Source: Leisingera aquaemixtae
GTDB taxonomy: Bacteria; Pseudomonadota; Alphaproteobacteria; Rhodobacterales; Rhodobacteraceae
Assembly (NCBI RefSeq): GCF_019801145.1
Contig: NZ_JAHVJQ010000005.1
Location: 62,001 to 126,000, forward strand
Length of the DNA: 64,000 nucleotides
Direction of reading: 5' to 3'
Numbering within the stretch: the stretch's first letter is position 1; each line of letters opens with the position of its first letter. The notes under the pieces are model-generated. The model did not search any database. It saw nothing but the letters and a program-made list of their open reading frames with translations, and was not told where the DNA came from. The translations under genes and the position numbers were made by a program. Of this stretch, positions 9,035-17,241 are shown piece after piece.

Positions 9035-9206
9035 TCGCCCTAAGGTAGCCACCGCACGGCAGCTGTCACGTCACAAGTTTGTGGGGCGGGGCGTCCGCCC
9101 CGCGATACGTTCAATGACCGGTAATTTGGCCCTCCCCCCAAGCTGCTATGTTTTGAATTTCCACCAACTTCGAGCATACTGCCCTGACATTGCCAAGGAG
9201 GTGCCA

Positions 9207-10337
9207 ATGACGGCCCAGCATTCCGAAGTCCAGAAAGCCTTCTTCGTCATTGCTGACCTGTCGGGCTACACCAAATTCATGGCCGGCACCCCGCTGGAGC
9301 ATTCCAAGGGCATACTGGATGCGCTCTTCGGCGCGCTGCTCCCCGCCATCCGGGCGCCGCTCCAGGTCTCCGGCCTGCAGGGCGACGCTGTGTTTGCCTA
9401 TGCCATCGAAAACGAGGTGATGACCAAGCAGTTCATCCTCGATTTTGCCGAGCACCTCTACTGCATCTTCGCCCGTGAAAAGGAGAAGATGATCCTCAAC
9501 ACCGGCTGCACCTGCGATGCCTGCAGCAAGATCGGCGACCTGGAGCTGAAACTGGTGGTGCATCACGGCGAATGCATCCTGCAGGACACCCAGGGCAGGC
9601 ATGAACTGGCCGGCCCCGACGTGATCACTGCCTTCCGGCTGCTGAAGAACTCGGTCACCAAGCGCACCGGCCTCACTGCCTATACGCTGCTGTCCTGCGA
9701 CGCGCTGCGGGCAATGGACCTAGTCGATTTCTTTGATGAAAGCGAGTTCCACAGCGAGGAGATCGAACATATCGGCCCGGTCGAGTATGTGGTCCGCGAC
9801 ATGCGCGCCGCCTGGCAGCGCCGCCGCTCCAGCGAGCGCAGCTTTGTCGGCGCCACCGATGACCTGCTGCTGGACGAGTGGATCATCCCGCTGCCGGTTT
9901 CACCCGAGATCGCCTTTACCATCTGCACCCGGCCTGACCTGCGGACGGAATGGCTGGGCGCTGACCGGATGGACCTGCTGAACACCAACAAGGGCAAGAT
10001 CGAGCCCGGCACACTTTATCACTGCTACCACGGCGACGCGCTGTTCCCTTACGAGGTGGTGGACTGGAACCCGGGCGAATATGTCACCGGCCGCTACAAT
10101 CTGGCGATGGGCCTGCAGATGTATGAAACCATCGAGATGGAGGAGATCGGCGGCGGCACCCTGGTCAAGCTGCGCTATGCCAAGACGCGCTCGCCAAAGC
10201 TCTTGGGCAAGCTGATGGCCGGCATGGTCAACCGCAAGATCCGCGGCTTCATCATCCCCGACAAGGAAAACCGCGTCTCCAAGATCAAGGCGCTGGGGGA
10301 ACGACTGGCGGGGGCTGGTGCCGCGGCGCCTGCATGA
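9207..10337 (+). CDS. DUF2652 cyclase-like domain fused to SRPBCC-like domain
   Basis: The 376-residue protein starts at an ATG after AAGGAG. The N-terminal half (about 10-210) begins FFVIADLSGYTKFMAG, which resembles the first metal-binding strand of class III nucleotidyl cyclases (Asp17). It also has a Cys-rich insertion (NTGCTCDACSKIGDLEL) and LAGPDVITAFRLLKNSV, where cyclases have a GD-x-VN-x-AARL-type helix. The C-terminal part (about 230-365, PLPVSPEIAFTICTRPDLRTEW...) looks like an SRPBCC/START-type ligand-binding domain. DUF2652 proteins have no established activity. The long in-frame extension upstream of 9207 is unlikely to be translated. Confidence 0.75.
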   Translation: MTAQHSEVQKAFFVIADLSGYTKFMAGTPLEHSKGILDALFGALLPAIRAPLQVSGLQGDAVFAYAIENEVMTKQFILDFAEHLYCIFAREKEKMILNTGCTCDACSKIGDLELKLVVHHGECILQDTQGRHELAGPDVITAFRLLKNSVTKRTGLTAYTLLSCDALRAMDLVDFFDESEFHSEEIEHIGPVEYVVRDMRAAWQRRRSSERSFVGATDDLLLDEWIIPLPVSPEIAFTICTRPDLRTEWLGADRMDLLNTNKGKIEPGTLYHCYHGDALFPYEVVDWNPGEYVTGRYNLAMGLQMYETIEMEEIGGGTLVKLRYAKTRSPKLLGKLMAGMVNRKIRGFIIPDKENRVSKIKALGERLAGAGAAAPA

Positions 10338-10360
10338 GGAAAGCGCATTAGGACCGTTAG

Positions 10361-10500
10361 CCGCGCCATCGCCTGACCGCGGGGAGGCGATCCAACAGCA
10401 GTGTTTGGCAGTTTATCCCTGCCAAGTCCGTACGACGTCTGGCTGGTGCGCCTGCATTACTAAATCGCCTGCCCGTGCGGGCGGTCAGGCGATGGCGCGG
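10361..10500. repeat. Perfect 20-bp inverted repeat around a 100-base spacer
   Basis: CCGCGCCATCGCCTGACCGC (10361-10380) is the exact reverse complement of 10481-10500. Inside are a second nested pair (AGGCGA 10385-10390, TCGCCT 10465-10470) and a small hairpin TTGGCAG-TTTATCC-CTGCCAA (10405-10425). The stretch 10338-10623 has no credible ORF. It could be a structured RNA, a mobile palindromic element, or an elaborate terminator. Confidence 0.7.
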
Positions 10501-10542
10501 CGGCCTCTCGGCCTTGAATCCGCGCTGAGGACTAAACTTGCA

Positions 10543-10583
10543 GGGCAGCGCCCGCCCCGTGGGGGACGGGACGGGCGCTGCCC
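10543..10583. terminator. GC-rich hairpin downstream of pheS
   Basis: GGGCAGCGCCCG (10543-10554) pairs perfectly with CGGGCGCTGCCC (10572-10583), about 40 bases past the pheS stop. The GGCCGATCGGCC palindrome 10584-10595 sits directly beside it. The T-run on the minus strand is weak. Confidence 0.55.
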
Positions 10584-10623
10584 GGCCGATCGGCCGGGCG
10601 AAAGTTCTGAACCTTTGGAGGGT

Positions 10624-11697
10624 TTACCGGCTCAAACCGCCATGCAGCGCCGGCATGTCCAGGCTCTGGAAGCCGTAGTGGCGCAGCCAGCGCAGGTCGC
10701 TGTCGAAGAAGGCGCGCAGGTCGGGGATGCCGTATTTCAGCATCGCCAGGCGGTCGATGCCGATGCCGAAGGCAAAGCCCTGGTAGATCTCCGGGTCGAT
10801 GCCGCCGGCCGCGATCACCTTGGGGTGCACCATGCCGGAGCCGAGGATCTCCATCCAGTCGTCGCCCTCGCCGATCTTCAGTGTGCCGCCCTCCCAGGAG
10901 CAGCGGATGTCCACCTCGGCCGACGGCTCGGTGAAGGGGAAATGCGAGGCGCGGAAGCGCAGCTCGACGTCGTCCACCTCGAAGAAGGATTTGACGAATT
11001 CCTCGAGCACCCACTTGAGGTTCGCCATCGAGATGTCCTTGTCCAGCGCCAGGCCTTCGACCTGGTGGAACATCGGCGTGTGGGTCTGGTCGTAGTCGGC
11101 GCGGTAAACACCGCCCGGGCAGATGATGCGCAGGGGCGCGCCCATCTTCTCCATCGAGCGGATCTGCACCGGCGACGTATGGGTGCGCAGCACATGCGGC
11201 GGGCGGTTGTCGCCTTCGGCACGGTGCATATAGAACGTGTCCATTTCGGCGCGTGCCGGGTGGTGGCCGGGGATGTTCAGCGCATCGAAGTTGTACCAGT
11301 CGGTATCGATCCGCGGGCCTTCGGCAACGGAGAAGCCCAGCTCGGCGAAGATCGCAGTGATCTCTTCCTGCACCTGGCTGATCGGATGCAGGCTGCCCTG
11401 GCGCGCGGGGCGCGACGGCAGGGTCACGTCCAGCCACTCGGTGCGCAGGCGCTCATCCAGCGCCGCATCTTCCAGGCCTGCCTTCTTGGCCGTGAGGGCC
11501 GAGTTGATCTCATCCTTCAGCGCGTTCAGCGCCGGGCCCGCCACCTGGCGCTCTTCAGGGGTCATCTTGCCCAGCTCGCGCATCTTCAGCGCCACTTCGC
11601 CTTTCTTGCCGACGGCGGCAAGGCGGATCGCCTCCAGCGCCGCCTCGTCGGCGGCCTCTGCAATCTGACCCAGGTATTTGGCTTTAAGATCGTCCAT
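10624..11697 (-). CDS. pheS: Phenylalanine--tRNA ligase alpha subunit
   Basis: The 357-residue protein has the N-terminal coiled coil, then class II synthetase motifs: motif 1 region [20 protein letters not shown], motif 2 [17 protein letters not shown], and motif 3 [22 protein letters not shown]. The start ATG at 11697 follows GAGGGG by five bases; a GTG one codon upstream is less likely. It is the catalytic subunit that partners with PheT. Between pheS and pheT lie a plus-strand gene and an esterase, so the two subunits must be expressed from separate transcripts, which is unusual outside this lineage. Confidence 0.97.
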   Translation of the reverse strand: MDDLKAKYLGQIAEAADEAALEAIRLAAVGKKGEVALKMRELGKMTPEERQVAGPALNALKDEINSALTAKKAGLEDAALDERLRTEWLDVTLPSRPARQGSLHPISQVQEEITAIFAELGFSVAEGPRIDTDWYNFDALNIPGHHPARAEMDTFYMHRAEGDNRPPHVLRTHTSPVQIRSMEKMGAPLRIICPGGVYRADYDQTHTPMFHQVEGLALDKDISMANLKWVLEEFVKSFFEVDDVELRFRASHFPFTEPSAEVDIRCSWEGGTLKIGEGDDWMEILGSGMVHPKVIAAGGIDPEIYQGFAFGIGIDRLAMLKYGIPDLRAFFDSDLRWLRHYGFQSLDMPALHGGLSR

Positions 11698-11966
11698 CAC
11701 GGCCCCTCGAATTCTGCTTGTGCCCTGCTACCACAAGGGCCGCTGAAAGCAAGAGGGCGGGGACGGATGGCGGGCGTCTGTGTTGCGGGGGCGTGCTGCG
11801 CGGAAATGATGCGAGCCTGCGAACAAAGCGCCCTCCTGTCACAATGGCTCAAAATGCCGGAACCACGCCCGCATTCGCTTGCCGGCAAACCGACACCTTC
11901 GGTTTCAGGAATTGGCCGCAGAATTCTGTTAATATGGAACCATTCAAAGCCAAACAGGAGAGCACG

Positions 11967-12404
11967 ATGGGAAGCATGAAACCTGCAATCCTAGGTTCAC
12001 TGCTGTTCGCGGCCGGAGCTTTGATGGGAAGCTTCGGCGTTATCGCCGTGACGGCACAGGAAACACCTCCAACGGAACACAAAGGGATCAGCGTTTCAAA
12101 GTTGGGTGTTGTCCCCGAGGAATCCATGAAAAAGCAGACCGGTCTCGAAGGTTACTTCTTGCAATTACGGCTAGCGACAGTCGCTCCCGGAGGACAGGTC
12201 GCACGGCACGATCACACGACTCGGCCCGGGCTTGTCTACACGCTGGAAGGCACTTGGATAGAAGGCCGGCCGGAGGGTGAACGGGAATACCCAGAGGGCA
12301 CCGAAACCGCCTTGGTTGAAGATGCGGAAACCGACCACTGGTTCTACAATCGAAGCGACAGCCCCGTTAAGGTTCTAATTTGTGATCTGGGCCTCGTTGA
12401 GTGA
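11967..12404 (+). CDS. Exported or membrane-anchored cupin-domain protein
   Basis: The 145-residue product starts at an ATG after CAGGAG. Residues about 5-28 form a signal peptide or anchor ending TAQE. The rest is a single cupin barrel with the metal-type motif ARHDHTTRPGLVYTLEGTW (His pair around residues 80-82) and a second-half motif WFYNRSDSPVKVL. Codon choice is less GC-rich than in flanking genes, suggesting more recent acquisition. Proteins of this type are common as small periplasmic cupins without a known reaction. It stands alone, facing away from pheS. Confidence 0.75.
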   Translation: MGSMKPAILGSLLFAAGALMGSFGVIAVTAQETPPTEHKGISVSKLGVVPEESMKKQTGLEGYFLQLRLATVAPGGQVARHDHTTRPGLVYTLEGTWIEGRPEGEREYPEGTETALVEDAETDHWFYNRSDSPVKVLICDLGLVE

Positions 12405-12533
12405 ACGGTTCCAGGGTTTAATTGCGCGCAGCTCTTCCCAAGGCCATTGCAAACGCCAGAGCCACTGGCAAGTCTTGGCCGCCTTTCGCTTCAGGTGGGC
12501 CTTTAGCTGCGGTCTTTTACCGGCAGCTGCCCC

Positions 12534-13427
12534 TCAGCACCGCCACGCCTCCTGCGGCAGCTTCAAGAGGTGCTGCTGCAGCCACTGCCCCGCCTGCCCC
12601 AGCACCCGCCGCGCGGTCCAGACCACGTCGATACCGGCCAGCGCATCGCTTTGCTGGAAGCCAAAGCGCAGCCGCACCAGCGCGCCGCTTTCCAGATGCG
12701 GCAGCACAGCGGGCAGCGGCAGTTCGGCCCAGCCCAGCCCCTGCTGCAGCAGCTCGACGATCATGGCAGGGTTCTCCGCGGACCAGATTGTGGCGCTGTG
12801 GGTTTCCCCGATCAGCCAGCGCGCTTCCTGAGCGCGGCTTTGCAGCACCAGCTGCCGGTGCGCCCGCAGGTCGCGGTGGGCCAGCGGGCCAAGGGCGGCC
12901 AGCGGGTGATCCCGCCCGCAGACCGGCACCACCGCCGTGTGGCCGACACCGCGGAACTGAAAGCCCTCCGGATAGCTTTCCTGCTCTGTCATCAGCCCAA
13001 GATCGGCACGCCCCTCCTTCAGCAGCGCCGCGGTGCCGTTGGGGCCTGCCGACAAAATCTCCAGCGCCACATGCGGATAGGCTTCGGCAAAGCCGCGCAA
13101 CGCCTCCAGCAGCGGCGCCAGGTTCAGCCCCTGCTCCACCGCCAGGCACAGGCTGTCCTCCACCCCTTCCGCCATCGACGCCGCCTTGGCGGCAAACTCC
13201 CGCTGGCCCAACAGGATCCCGCGCGCGTGCGGCAGCATCTCCTGCCCCGCCCTTGTCAGCACCGGCGACCGCCCGCTGCGGTCAAACAGCTGCAGCCCGC
13301 AGTCGATCTCCAGATTGGCAATCGCAGTGGAAACCGCCGACTGCGCCTTGCCCATCCTGCGGGCTGCTGCCGAGAAAGAGCCCAGTTCGGCGGCCAGCAC
13401 AAAAGCCTGCAGGGTTTCGGGGGACAT
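12534..13427 (-). CDS. LysR-family regulator, likely of the adjacent PACE gene
   Basis: The 297-residue protein begins MSPETLQAFVLAAELGSFSAAARRMGKAQSAVSTAIANLEID, a standard LysR helix-turn-helix, followed by a substrate-binding domain. It is divergent from the efflux gene at 13543 with 115 bases between. LysR/PACE divergent pairs are a known arrangement in which the regulator controls the exporter. TATCT-N7-AGATA at 13439-13455 is a good T-N11-A operator candidate. The ATG (13427) was chosen over an adjacent GTG. Confidence 0.88.
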   Translation of the reverse strand: MSPETLQAFVLAAELGSFSAAARRMGKAQSAVSTAIANLEIDCGLQLFDRSGRSPVLTRAGQEMLPHARGILLGQREFAAKAASMAEGVEDSLCLAVEQGLNLAPLLEALRGFAEAYPHVALEILSAGPNGTAALLKEGRADLGLMTEQESYPEGFQFRGVGHTAVVPVCGRDHPLAALGPLAHRDLRAHRQLVLQSRAQEARWLIGETHSATIWSAENPAMIVELLQQGLGWAELPLPAVLPHLESGALVRLRFGFQQSDALAGIDVVWTARRVLGQAGQWLQQHLLKLPQEAWRC

Positions 13428-13438
13428 CACGGCTCACC

Positions 13439-13455
13439 TATCTAACTTTCAGATA
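13439..13455. promoter_or_regulatory. Candidate LysR box
   Basis: TATCTAACTTTCAGATA is a dyad with arms TATCT and AGATA and fits the LysR T-N11-A pattern. It sits in the shared LysR/PACE promoter. Binding is inferred, not shown. Confidence 0.45.
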
Positions 13456-13542
13456 CATTCTGACTGGATGCATCATGAAATGCGGATAGAACAAAGGCAA
13501 CGCTCACCCCCGCAGCCCAAACCCGCAAGAAGGAGGCACAGG

Positions 13543-13995
13543 ATGGCAGGCAAAGTTGCAATGCGCACGGCGAAGGACCGGCTGCGCTACACCATCAGCT
13601 TCGAAATCCTGCTGATGGCAATGCTGGTGCCGGTCGGCGCGGCTTTCTTCGACAAGCCGCTCAGCGACATCGGACTGCTGGGCGCCTTCCTGTCGGTCAA
13701 GGCGATGCTGTTGAACCTACTCTACAACTGGATCTTCGATCACGCGGATGCCAGGGCGGGCCGGGTCGCCAGCGACCGCTCGCCGCTGGGCCGCCTGCTC
13801 CATGCCGCAGGGTTTGAGGCGACGCTGCTGCTCACCTCGCTGCCGGTCTATATCTGGTGGCTGAACCTGGGCCTGTTGCAGGGGCTGGCCGCCGACCTGA
13901 CGGTGACCTCCTTCGTGGTGGTCTACACCTACGGCTTCACCCTCGCCTATGATCGCCTGTTCCCGGTCGCCGCGGCGGAGAGCGGCCGCGCCTGA
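13543..13995 (+). CDS. PACE-family efflux transporter
   Basis: The 150-residue membrane protein has four hydrophobic helices in two tandem BTP repeats, as in AceI-type proteobacterial antimicrobial compound efflux proteins. Repeat 1 has R-L-R-Y-T-I-S-F-E (the essential membrane Glu is present; the usual His is Tyr) and LLNLLYNWIFD. Repeat 2 has LLHAAGFEATLLL and VYTYGFTLAYD. Family members export biocides such as chlorhexidine or short diamines using the proton gradient. The start follows AAGGAGG. The divergent LysR gene is the likely regulator. Confidence 0.88.
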   Translation: MAGKVAMRTAKDRLRYTISFEILLMAMLVPVGAAFFDKPLSDIGLLGAFLSVKAMLLNLLYNWIFDHADARAGRVASDRSPLGRLLHAAGFEATLLLTSLPVYIWWLNLGLLQGLAADLTVTSFVVVYTYGFTLAYDRLFPVAAAESGRA

Positions 13996-14085
13996 CCCGC
14001 GGCCCGGCATGGCTGCCGGTTTTGTGCTATACTTGCGGTGCGCGGCCCAGCGCATCCCATTCAGCAGAACAACCGGAGGACAGCC

Positions 14086-14721
14086 ATGGCACATGTGGAT
14101 TGGTATATCGAAGGCCCAAGCTTCGGGAACTGCAACTGCAACTACGGCTGCCCCTGCCAGTTCGAGGATCTGCCCACCCACGGGCATTGCACCGGGTTCG
14201 AGGTGATCCATATCGACAAGGGCCATTTCGGCGATACCGACCTGACCGGCACCCGCGCCGCGCTGTTCTATGCCTGGCCCGGCCCGGTTTTTGAGGGCAA
14301 GGGCGCGCTGCAGGCGATCATCGACGACCGCGCCACCGACGCCCAGCGCGCGGCGCTGGAAACCGTGATGCTTGGCGGCGAAACCGATGAGGAAGCCACC
14401 CACTGGTGGGTGTTCCGCGCCATGTGCGACACCGTGCACGAGACGCTGATCAAGCGGATCGACTACGAGGTGGACATCGAAAACCGCACCGCCAAGCTGG
14501 ACATCGAAGGGCTGGTCACCTCCACCGGCCGCCCGATCCAGGCCCCGCATGGCGGCGGCGAGCACCGGGTCCGGATCGACATCCCCGGCGGGATCGAATT
14601 CACCCTGGCCGAGATCGGCAGCGCCTCCACCAAGTCCGACGCAGCGATCAAGCTGGATCTGGACGACAGCTACGGCCAGTGGGCGATCATCCGCCACGGC
14701 CCGCACGGAATTGCCGCCTGA
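14086..14721 (+). CDS. DUF1326 protein
   Basis: The 211-residue protein begins MAHVDWYIEGPSFGNCNCNYGCPCQF, the hallmark Cys-rich opening (C-x-C-x3-C-x-C) of DUF1326, which may bind metal. The remainder is mostly beta with FYAWPGPVFEGKGALQAIID and WWVFRAMCDTVHETL. No biochemical function is established for the family. CCGGAGGA precedes the ATG. In many proteobacteria DUF1326 genes neighbour DUF2182 membrane proteins, but none is seen here. Confidence 0.85.
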   Translation: MAHVDWYIEGPSFGNCNCNYGCPCQFEDLPTHGHCTGFEVIHIDKGHFGDTDLTGTRAALFYAWPGPVFEGKGALQAIIDDRATDAQRAALETVMLGGETDEEATHWWVFRAMCDTVHETLIKRIDYEVDIENRTAKLDIEGLVTSTGRPIQAPHGGGEHRVRIDIPGGIEFTLAEIGSASTKSDAAIKLDLDDSYGQWAIIRHGPHGIAA

Positions 14722-14778
14722 GGCGGCAGATCGCGCTGCCGGGGCCAGTGGCGGCCTTGCGGCGCCGGTCCGCAGGGC

Positions 14779-15594
14779 CTAGGCCAGCCGGGCAATAAAG
14801 GCGTCCAGCACTGCATTGAACTGGTCCGGGTGCTCCCAGAACATGAAGTGCCCGCCCAGAAGTTCCACACCGGTATTGGGCAGGTGCCGCTGCAGATAGG
14901 GCAGCGCCTTGTCCGCCGAGCTGTCCGCGACCACGAACAGCCCCGGCAGCGCCTGATCCACTGCCTTGGCCTCTGGCAGAAAGTCCGAAAACCATTCCGC
15001 CGCGCAATAGGCCGCCGCCGCCCAGCAGGGGGTTGAGGTGGACTGGGACACGATCCAATCCAGCTCCGCTTCCGTCAGGTCCCGCTGCACCATGATCTCC
15101 CGGGCGTACCAGGTGACAATGTCGCGGTGGCCTTTCGGTGTCATCAGCGCCTGGTAAAACGCCATCGCCCCGGGCATGTCGAACTCCGTCCAGTCCTCGC
15201 CGCAGCCGGTCAGCGGCGCGGGCGGCATGTCGATGGTGACGATCCCCCGGAGCGGTGCCGTGCCCCTATTGCGGACAACGCCCCACACCGTGAGCGAGGC
15301 CGCGGACCAGCCGACCAGAACCGGGTCTTGCAGCCCGAGATGGTCGATCAGCCTGCAAAGATCCGCGCTTTGCGTCGTGTAATCGTTGCCGGTCAGCACA
15401 AGCGTTGAGCGCCCCTGGCTGCGCGGATCGAAGCTCACTACCCGGTGGTGCTTGGAAAAATGCGCAAACTGGTGCTGGAACACCTCGGTGGTGAAGGTCC
15501 AGCCCGGCACAAAAACAATCGGCGGGCCGTCCCCGTGGTCTTCGTAGTACAGCTCCACTCCCGGCTCGGTTTCGAAAAATGACCCTTTACCCAT
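14779..15594 (-). CDS. Alpha/beta-fold hydrolase
   Basis: The 271-residue cytoplasmic protein has an oxyanion loop IVFVPGWTFTTEVF, RSQGRSTLV, the nucleophile elbow VLVGWSAASLTVW (Ser at G-W-S-A-A, a slight variant of G-x-S-x-G) and a late His in LLGGHFMFWEHPDQF. It belongs with epoxide-hydrolase or haloperoxidase-like esterases; the substrate is not readable. The chosen ATG (15594) follows GGAGGG by four bases; the longer frame lacks a site. It lies 65 bases downstream of an AraC regulator on the same strand and may be its target. Confidence 0.82.
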   Translation of the reverse strand: MGKGSFFETEPGVELYYEDHGDGPPIVFVPGWTFTTEVFQHQFAHFSKHHRVVSFDPRSQGRSTLVLTGNDYTTQSADLCRLIDHLGLQDPVLVGWSAASLTVWGVVRNRGTAPLRGIVTIDMPPAPLTGCGEDWTEFDMPGAMAFYQALMTPKGHRDIVTWYAREIMVQRDLTEAELDWIVSQSTSTPCWAAAAYCAAEWFSDFLPEAKAVDQALPGLFVVADSSADKALPYLQRHLPNTGVELLGGHFMFWEHPDQFNAVLDAFIARLA

Positions 15595-15659
15595 GGCACC
15601 CTCCATCAGCCGGAGTGTACCAATTTTCCGGACCGCACGCGAATGCAGCCGGGCTGCGT

Positions 15660-16448
15660 TCAAGCCAGCCGCCGCATCATCGTCTGCAAGGACTGGCGGC
15701 TGGCGTAGCCCAGCCTTTGCGCCACCTGCTCCATCCGCTCACCGCGCGCTGCGGCCCGCAGCGCGATCTGGCAGCGCAGGCGGTTGCGCCAGCCGCCGAA
15801 GCTCAGCCCCGTCTGCTGCTGGAACCGGCGGGTGAAGCTGCGGCGGCTCATCCCCGCCAGCGCCGCCCAATGGTCAATGGTCTGCACGCTGCCCGGGCTG
15901 TCCATCAGCGCATCGCAAACCCGCCGCAGCCGGTCGTCCGCCGGATACGGCAGCGCCAGCGGCGATTTCTCCGCCGTGCCCAGCTCGATCAGGATCAGCC
16001 GGCTCAGATGATGCGCCCGCGGCGGCAGCGGCCAGGGGTTGTTCATGGCGCACAGCGCCGCGATCAGCCGGGCCAGCAGCGCGGAGATGGCCACGGCCCG
16101 GCATTCCGCCATCATCTCCGCCCCCGGCTCCGCCGGATCGATATAGAGCGACTGCAGCTGCACCTCGCCCGCCATGCGGATCTCGTGCAGCATCCCTGCC
16201 GGCACGATCAGCCCCGCCCCCGCAGGCACCGCCCAGGTGGTGCCGCCGGCCTCTGCCATCATCAGCCCGGCCACCGCATAGACCAGCTGATGGCGCGGGT
16301 GGTCATGCCAGGCGGAGACATAGCCGTCCGGGTAGGTGCGCGCATAGGACGCCACCCCATGCGGCAGCATCTGCACCGCATCGGACGAGGACGACCCCCG
16401 CCGCCGGATATCCGCATTCTGGCCCATTTGCGCAAAAACTGGCCCCAT
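15660..16448 (-). CDS. AraC-family transcriptional regulator with cupin sensor
   Basis: About 262 residues. The N-terminal half is a cupin-like sensor (WHDHPRHQLVYAVAGLM, VPAGMLHEIRM). The C-terminal 100 residues are an AraC double helix-turn-helix (LAGMSRRSFTRRFQQQTGLSFGGWRNRLR and VAQRLGYASRQSLQTMMRRL). The start is uncertain: ATGs at 16448 or 16427 are possible, and the longer frame would run into the divergent flavoprotein gene. The divergent layout suggests it may control the PPOX gene or the downstream hydrolase. Confidence 0.85.
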   Translation of the reverse strand: MGPVFAQMGQNADIRRRGSSSSDAVQMLPHGVASYARTYPDGYVSAWHDHPRHQLVYAVAGLMMAEAGGTTWAVPAGAGLIVPAGMLHEIRMAGEVQLQSLYIDPAEPGAEMMAECRAVAISALLARLIAALCAMNNPWPLPPRAHHLSRLILIELGTAEKSPLALPYPADDRLRRVCDALMDSPGSVQTIDHWAALAGMSRRSFTRRFQQQTGLSFGGWRNRLRCQIALRAAARGERMEQVAQRLGYASRQSLQTMMRRLA

Positions 16449-16495
16449 CACCACGAAAGGGCAAGGTAAAACGCAACCAAAAGGAGGCCGGACCC

Positions 16496-17098
16496 ATGCA
16501 GACAATCACCAGCACCAATGAGCTTGAGGAGATCTACGGCGCCCCGGTGCCGCAGTCGCTGACCAAGGTCACAAGCCATCTGACGCCGCTTTACCGCGAC
16601 TGGATCGGCGCCGCGCGGTTCCTGGTCCTGTCCACCATCGGCCCTGAAGGCACCGACGCAAGCCCCCGCGGCGATGACGGCCCGGTGGTGCATATGGCGG
16701 ACAGCCGCACCCTCTGGCTGCCCGACTGGCGCGGCAACAACCGCATCGACAGCTTGCGCAACATCGTCCGCGACCCGCGGGTCAGCCTGATGTTCATGGT
16801 GCCGGGCTGCAACAACGTGGTGCGGGTGAACGGCACCGCCGTGCTGACCGCAGACGAGAAAACGCGCGCGCATTTCGCCCGCAAGTCCCTGCGGCCCGCC
16901 ACCGTGGCAGTGATCACCATCGAAGAGCTTTACTTCCAATGCGCCAAGGCGCTGATGCGCTCGCGCCTGTGGGACCCGGAGGCAGACCGCCCCGCGGTGC
17001 CCACCGCAGGCCAGTTTCTGCAGGAACAGCAGCAGGATTTCGAGGCCGGCGCCTATGACGCGGGCTACGCGGAATACGCCAAGTCCAGGATGTGGTAG
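16496..17098 (+). CDS. PPOX-type FMN-binding flavoprotein (MSMEG_1061-like)
   Basis: The 200-residue protein follows a strong AAAGGAGG site. It has the pyridoxamine-phosphate-oxidase-like split barrel: FLVLSTIGPEGTDASPRGDDG, LWLPDWRGNNRIDSLRNIVRDPRVSLMFMVPG and VRVNGTAVLT. These motifs and the C-terminal ALMRSRLWDPE are typical of the MSMEG_1061 FMN subgroup, which reduces or oxidises small substrates of unknown identity. It is divergent from an AraC regulator. Confidence 0.86.
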   Translation: MQTITSTNELEEIYGAPVPQSLTKVTSHLTPLYRDWIGAARFLVLSTIGPEGTDASPRGDDGPVVHMADSRTLWLPDWRGNNRIDSLRNIVRDPRVSLMFMVPGCNNVVRVNGTAVLTADEKTRAHFARKSLRPATVAVITIEELYFQCAKALMRSRLWDPEADRPAVPTAGQFLQEQQQDFEAGAYDAGYAEYAKSRMW

Positions 17099-17241
17099 GC
17101 GCCGCTGCAGGCTGCGGGCCGCCGGGCGCGGCTGATGCACGCGGAAGATGCATTTTCCCGCCGATCCAATACCTTGAGGCTTGCCAGATACTTTGCGGCA
17201 TGTGCAAAATGGCGCGTTGACGCTGCTCGGGAACCGCGCCC

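Noticed and set aside
10501-10623. Possible riboswitch or leader near pheS
   Set aside because: The sequence lies downstream, not upstream, of pheS on the minus strand; a terminator fits better.
10318-11979. A 553-codon plus-strand frame opposite pheS
   Set aside because: It is an antisense shadow of pheS in a GC-rich genome, where long spurious frames are common.
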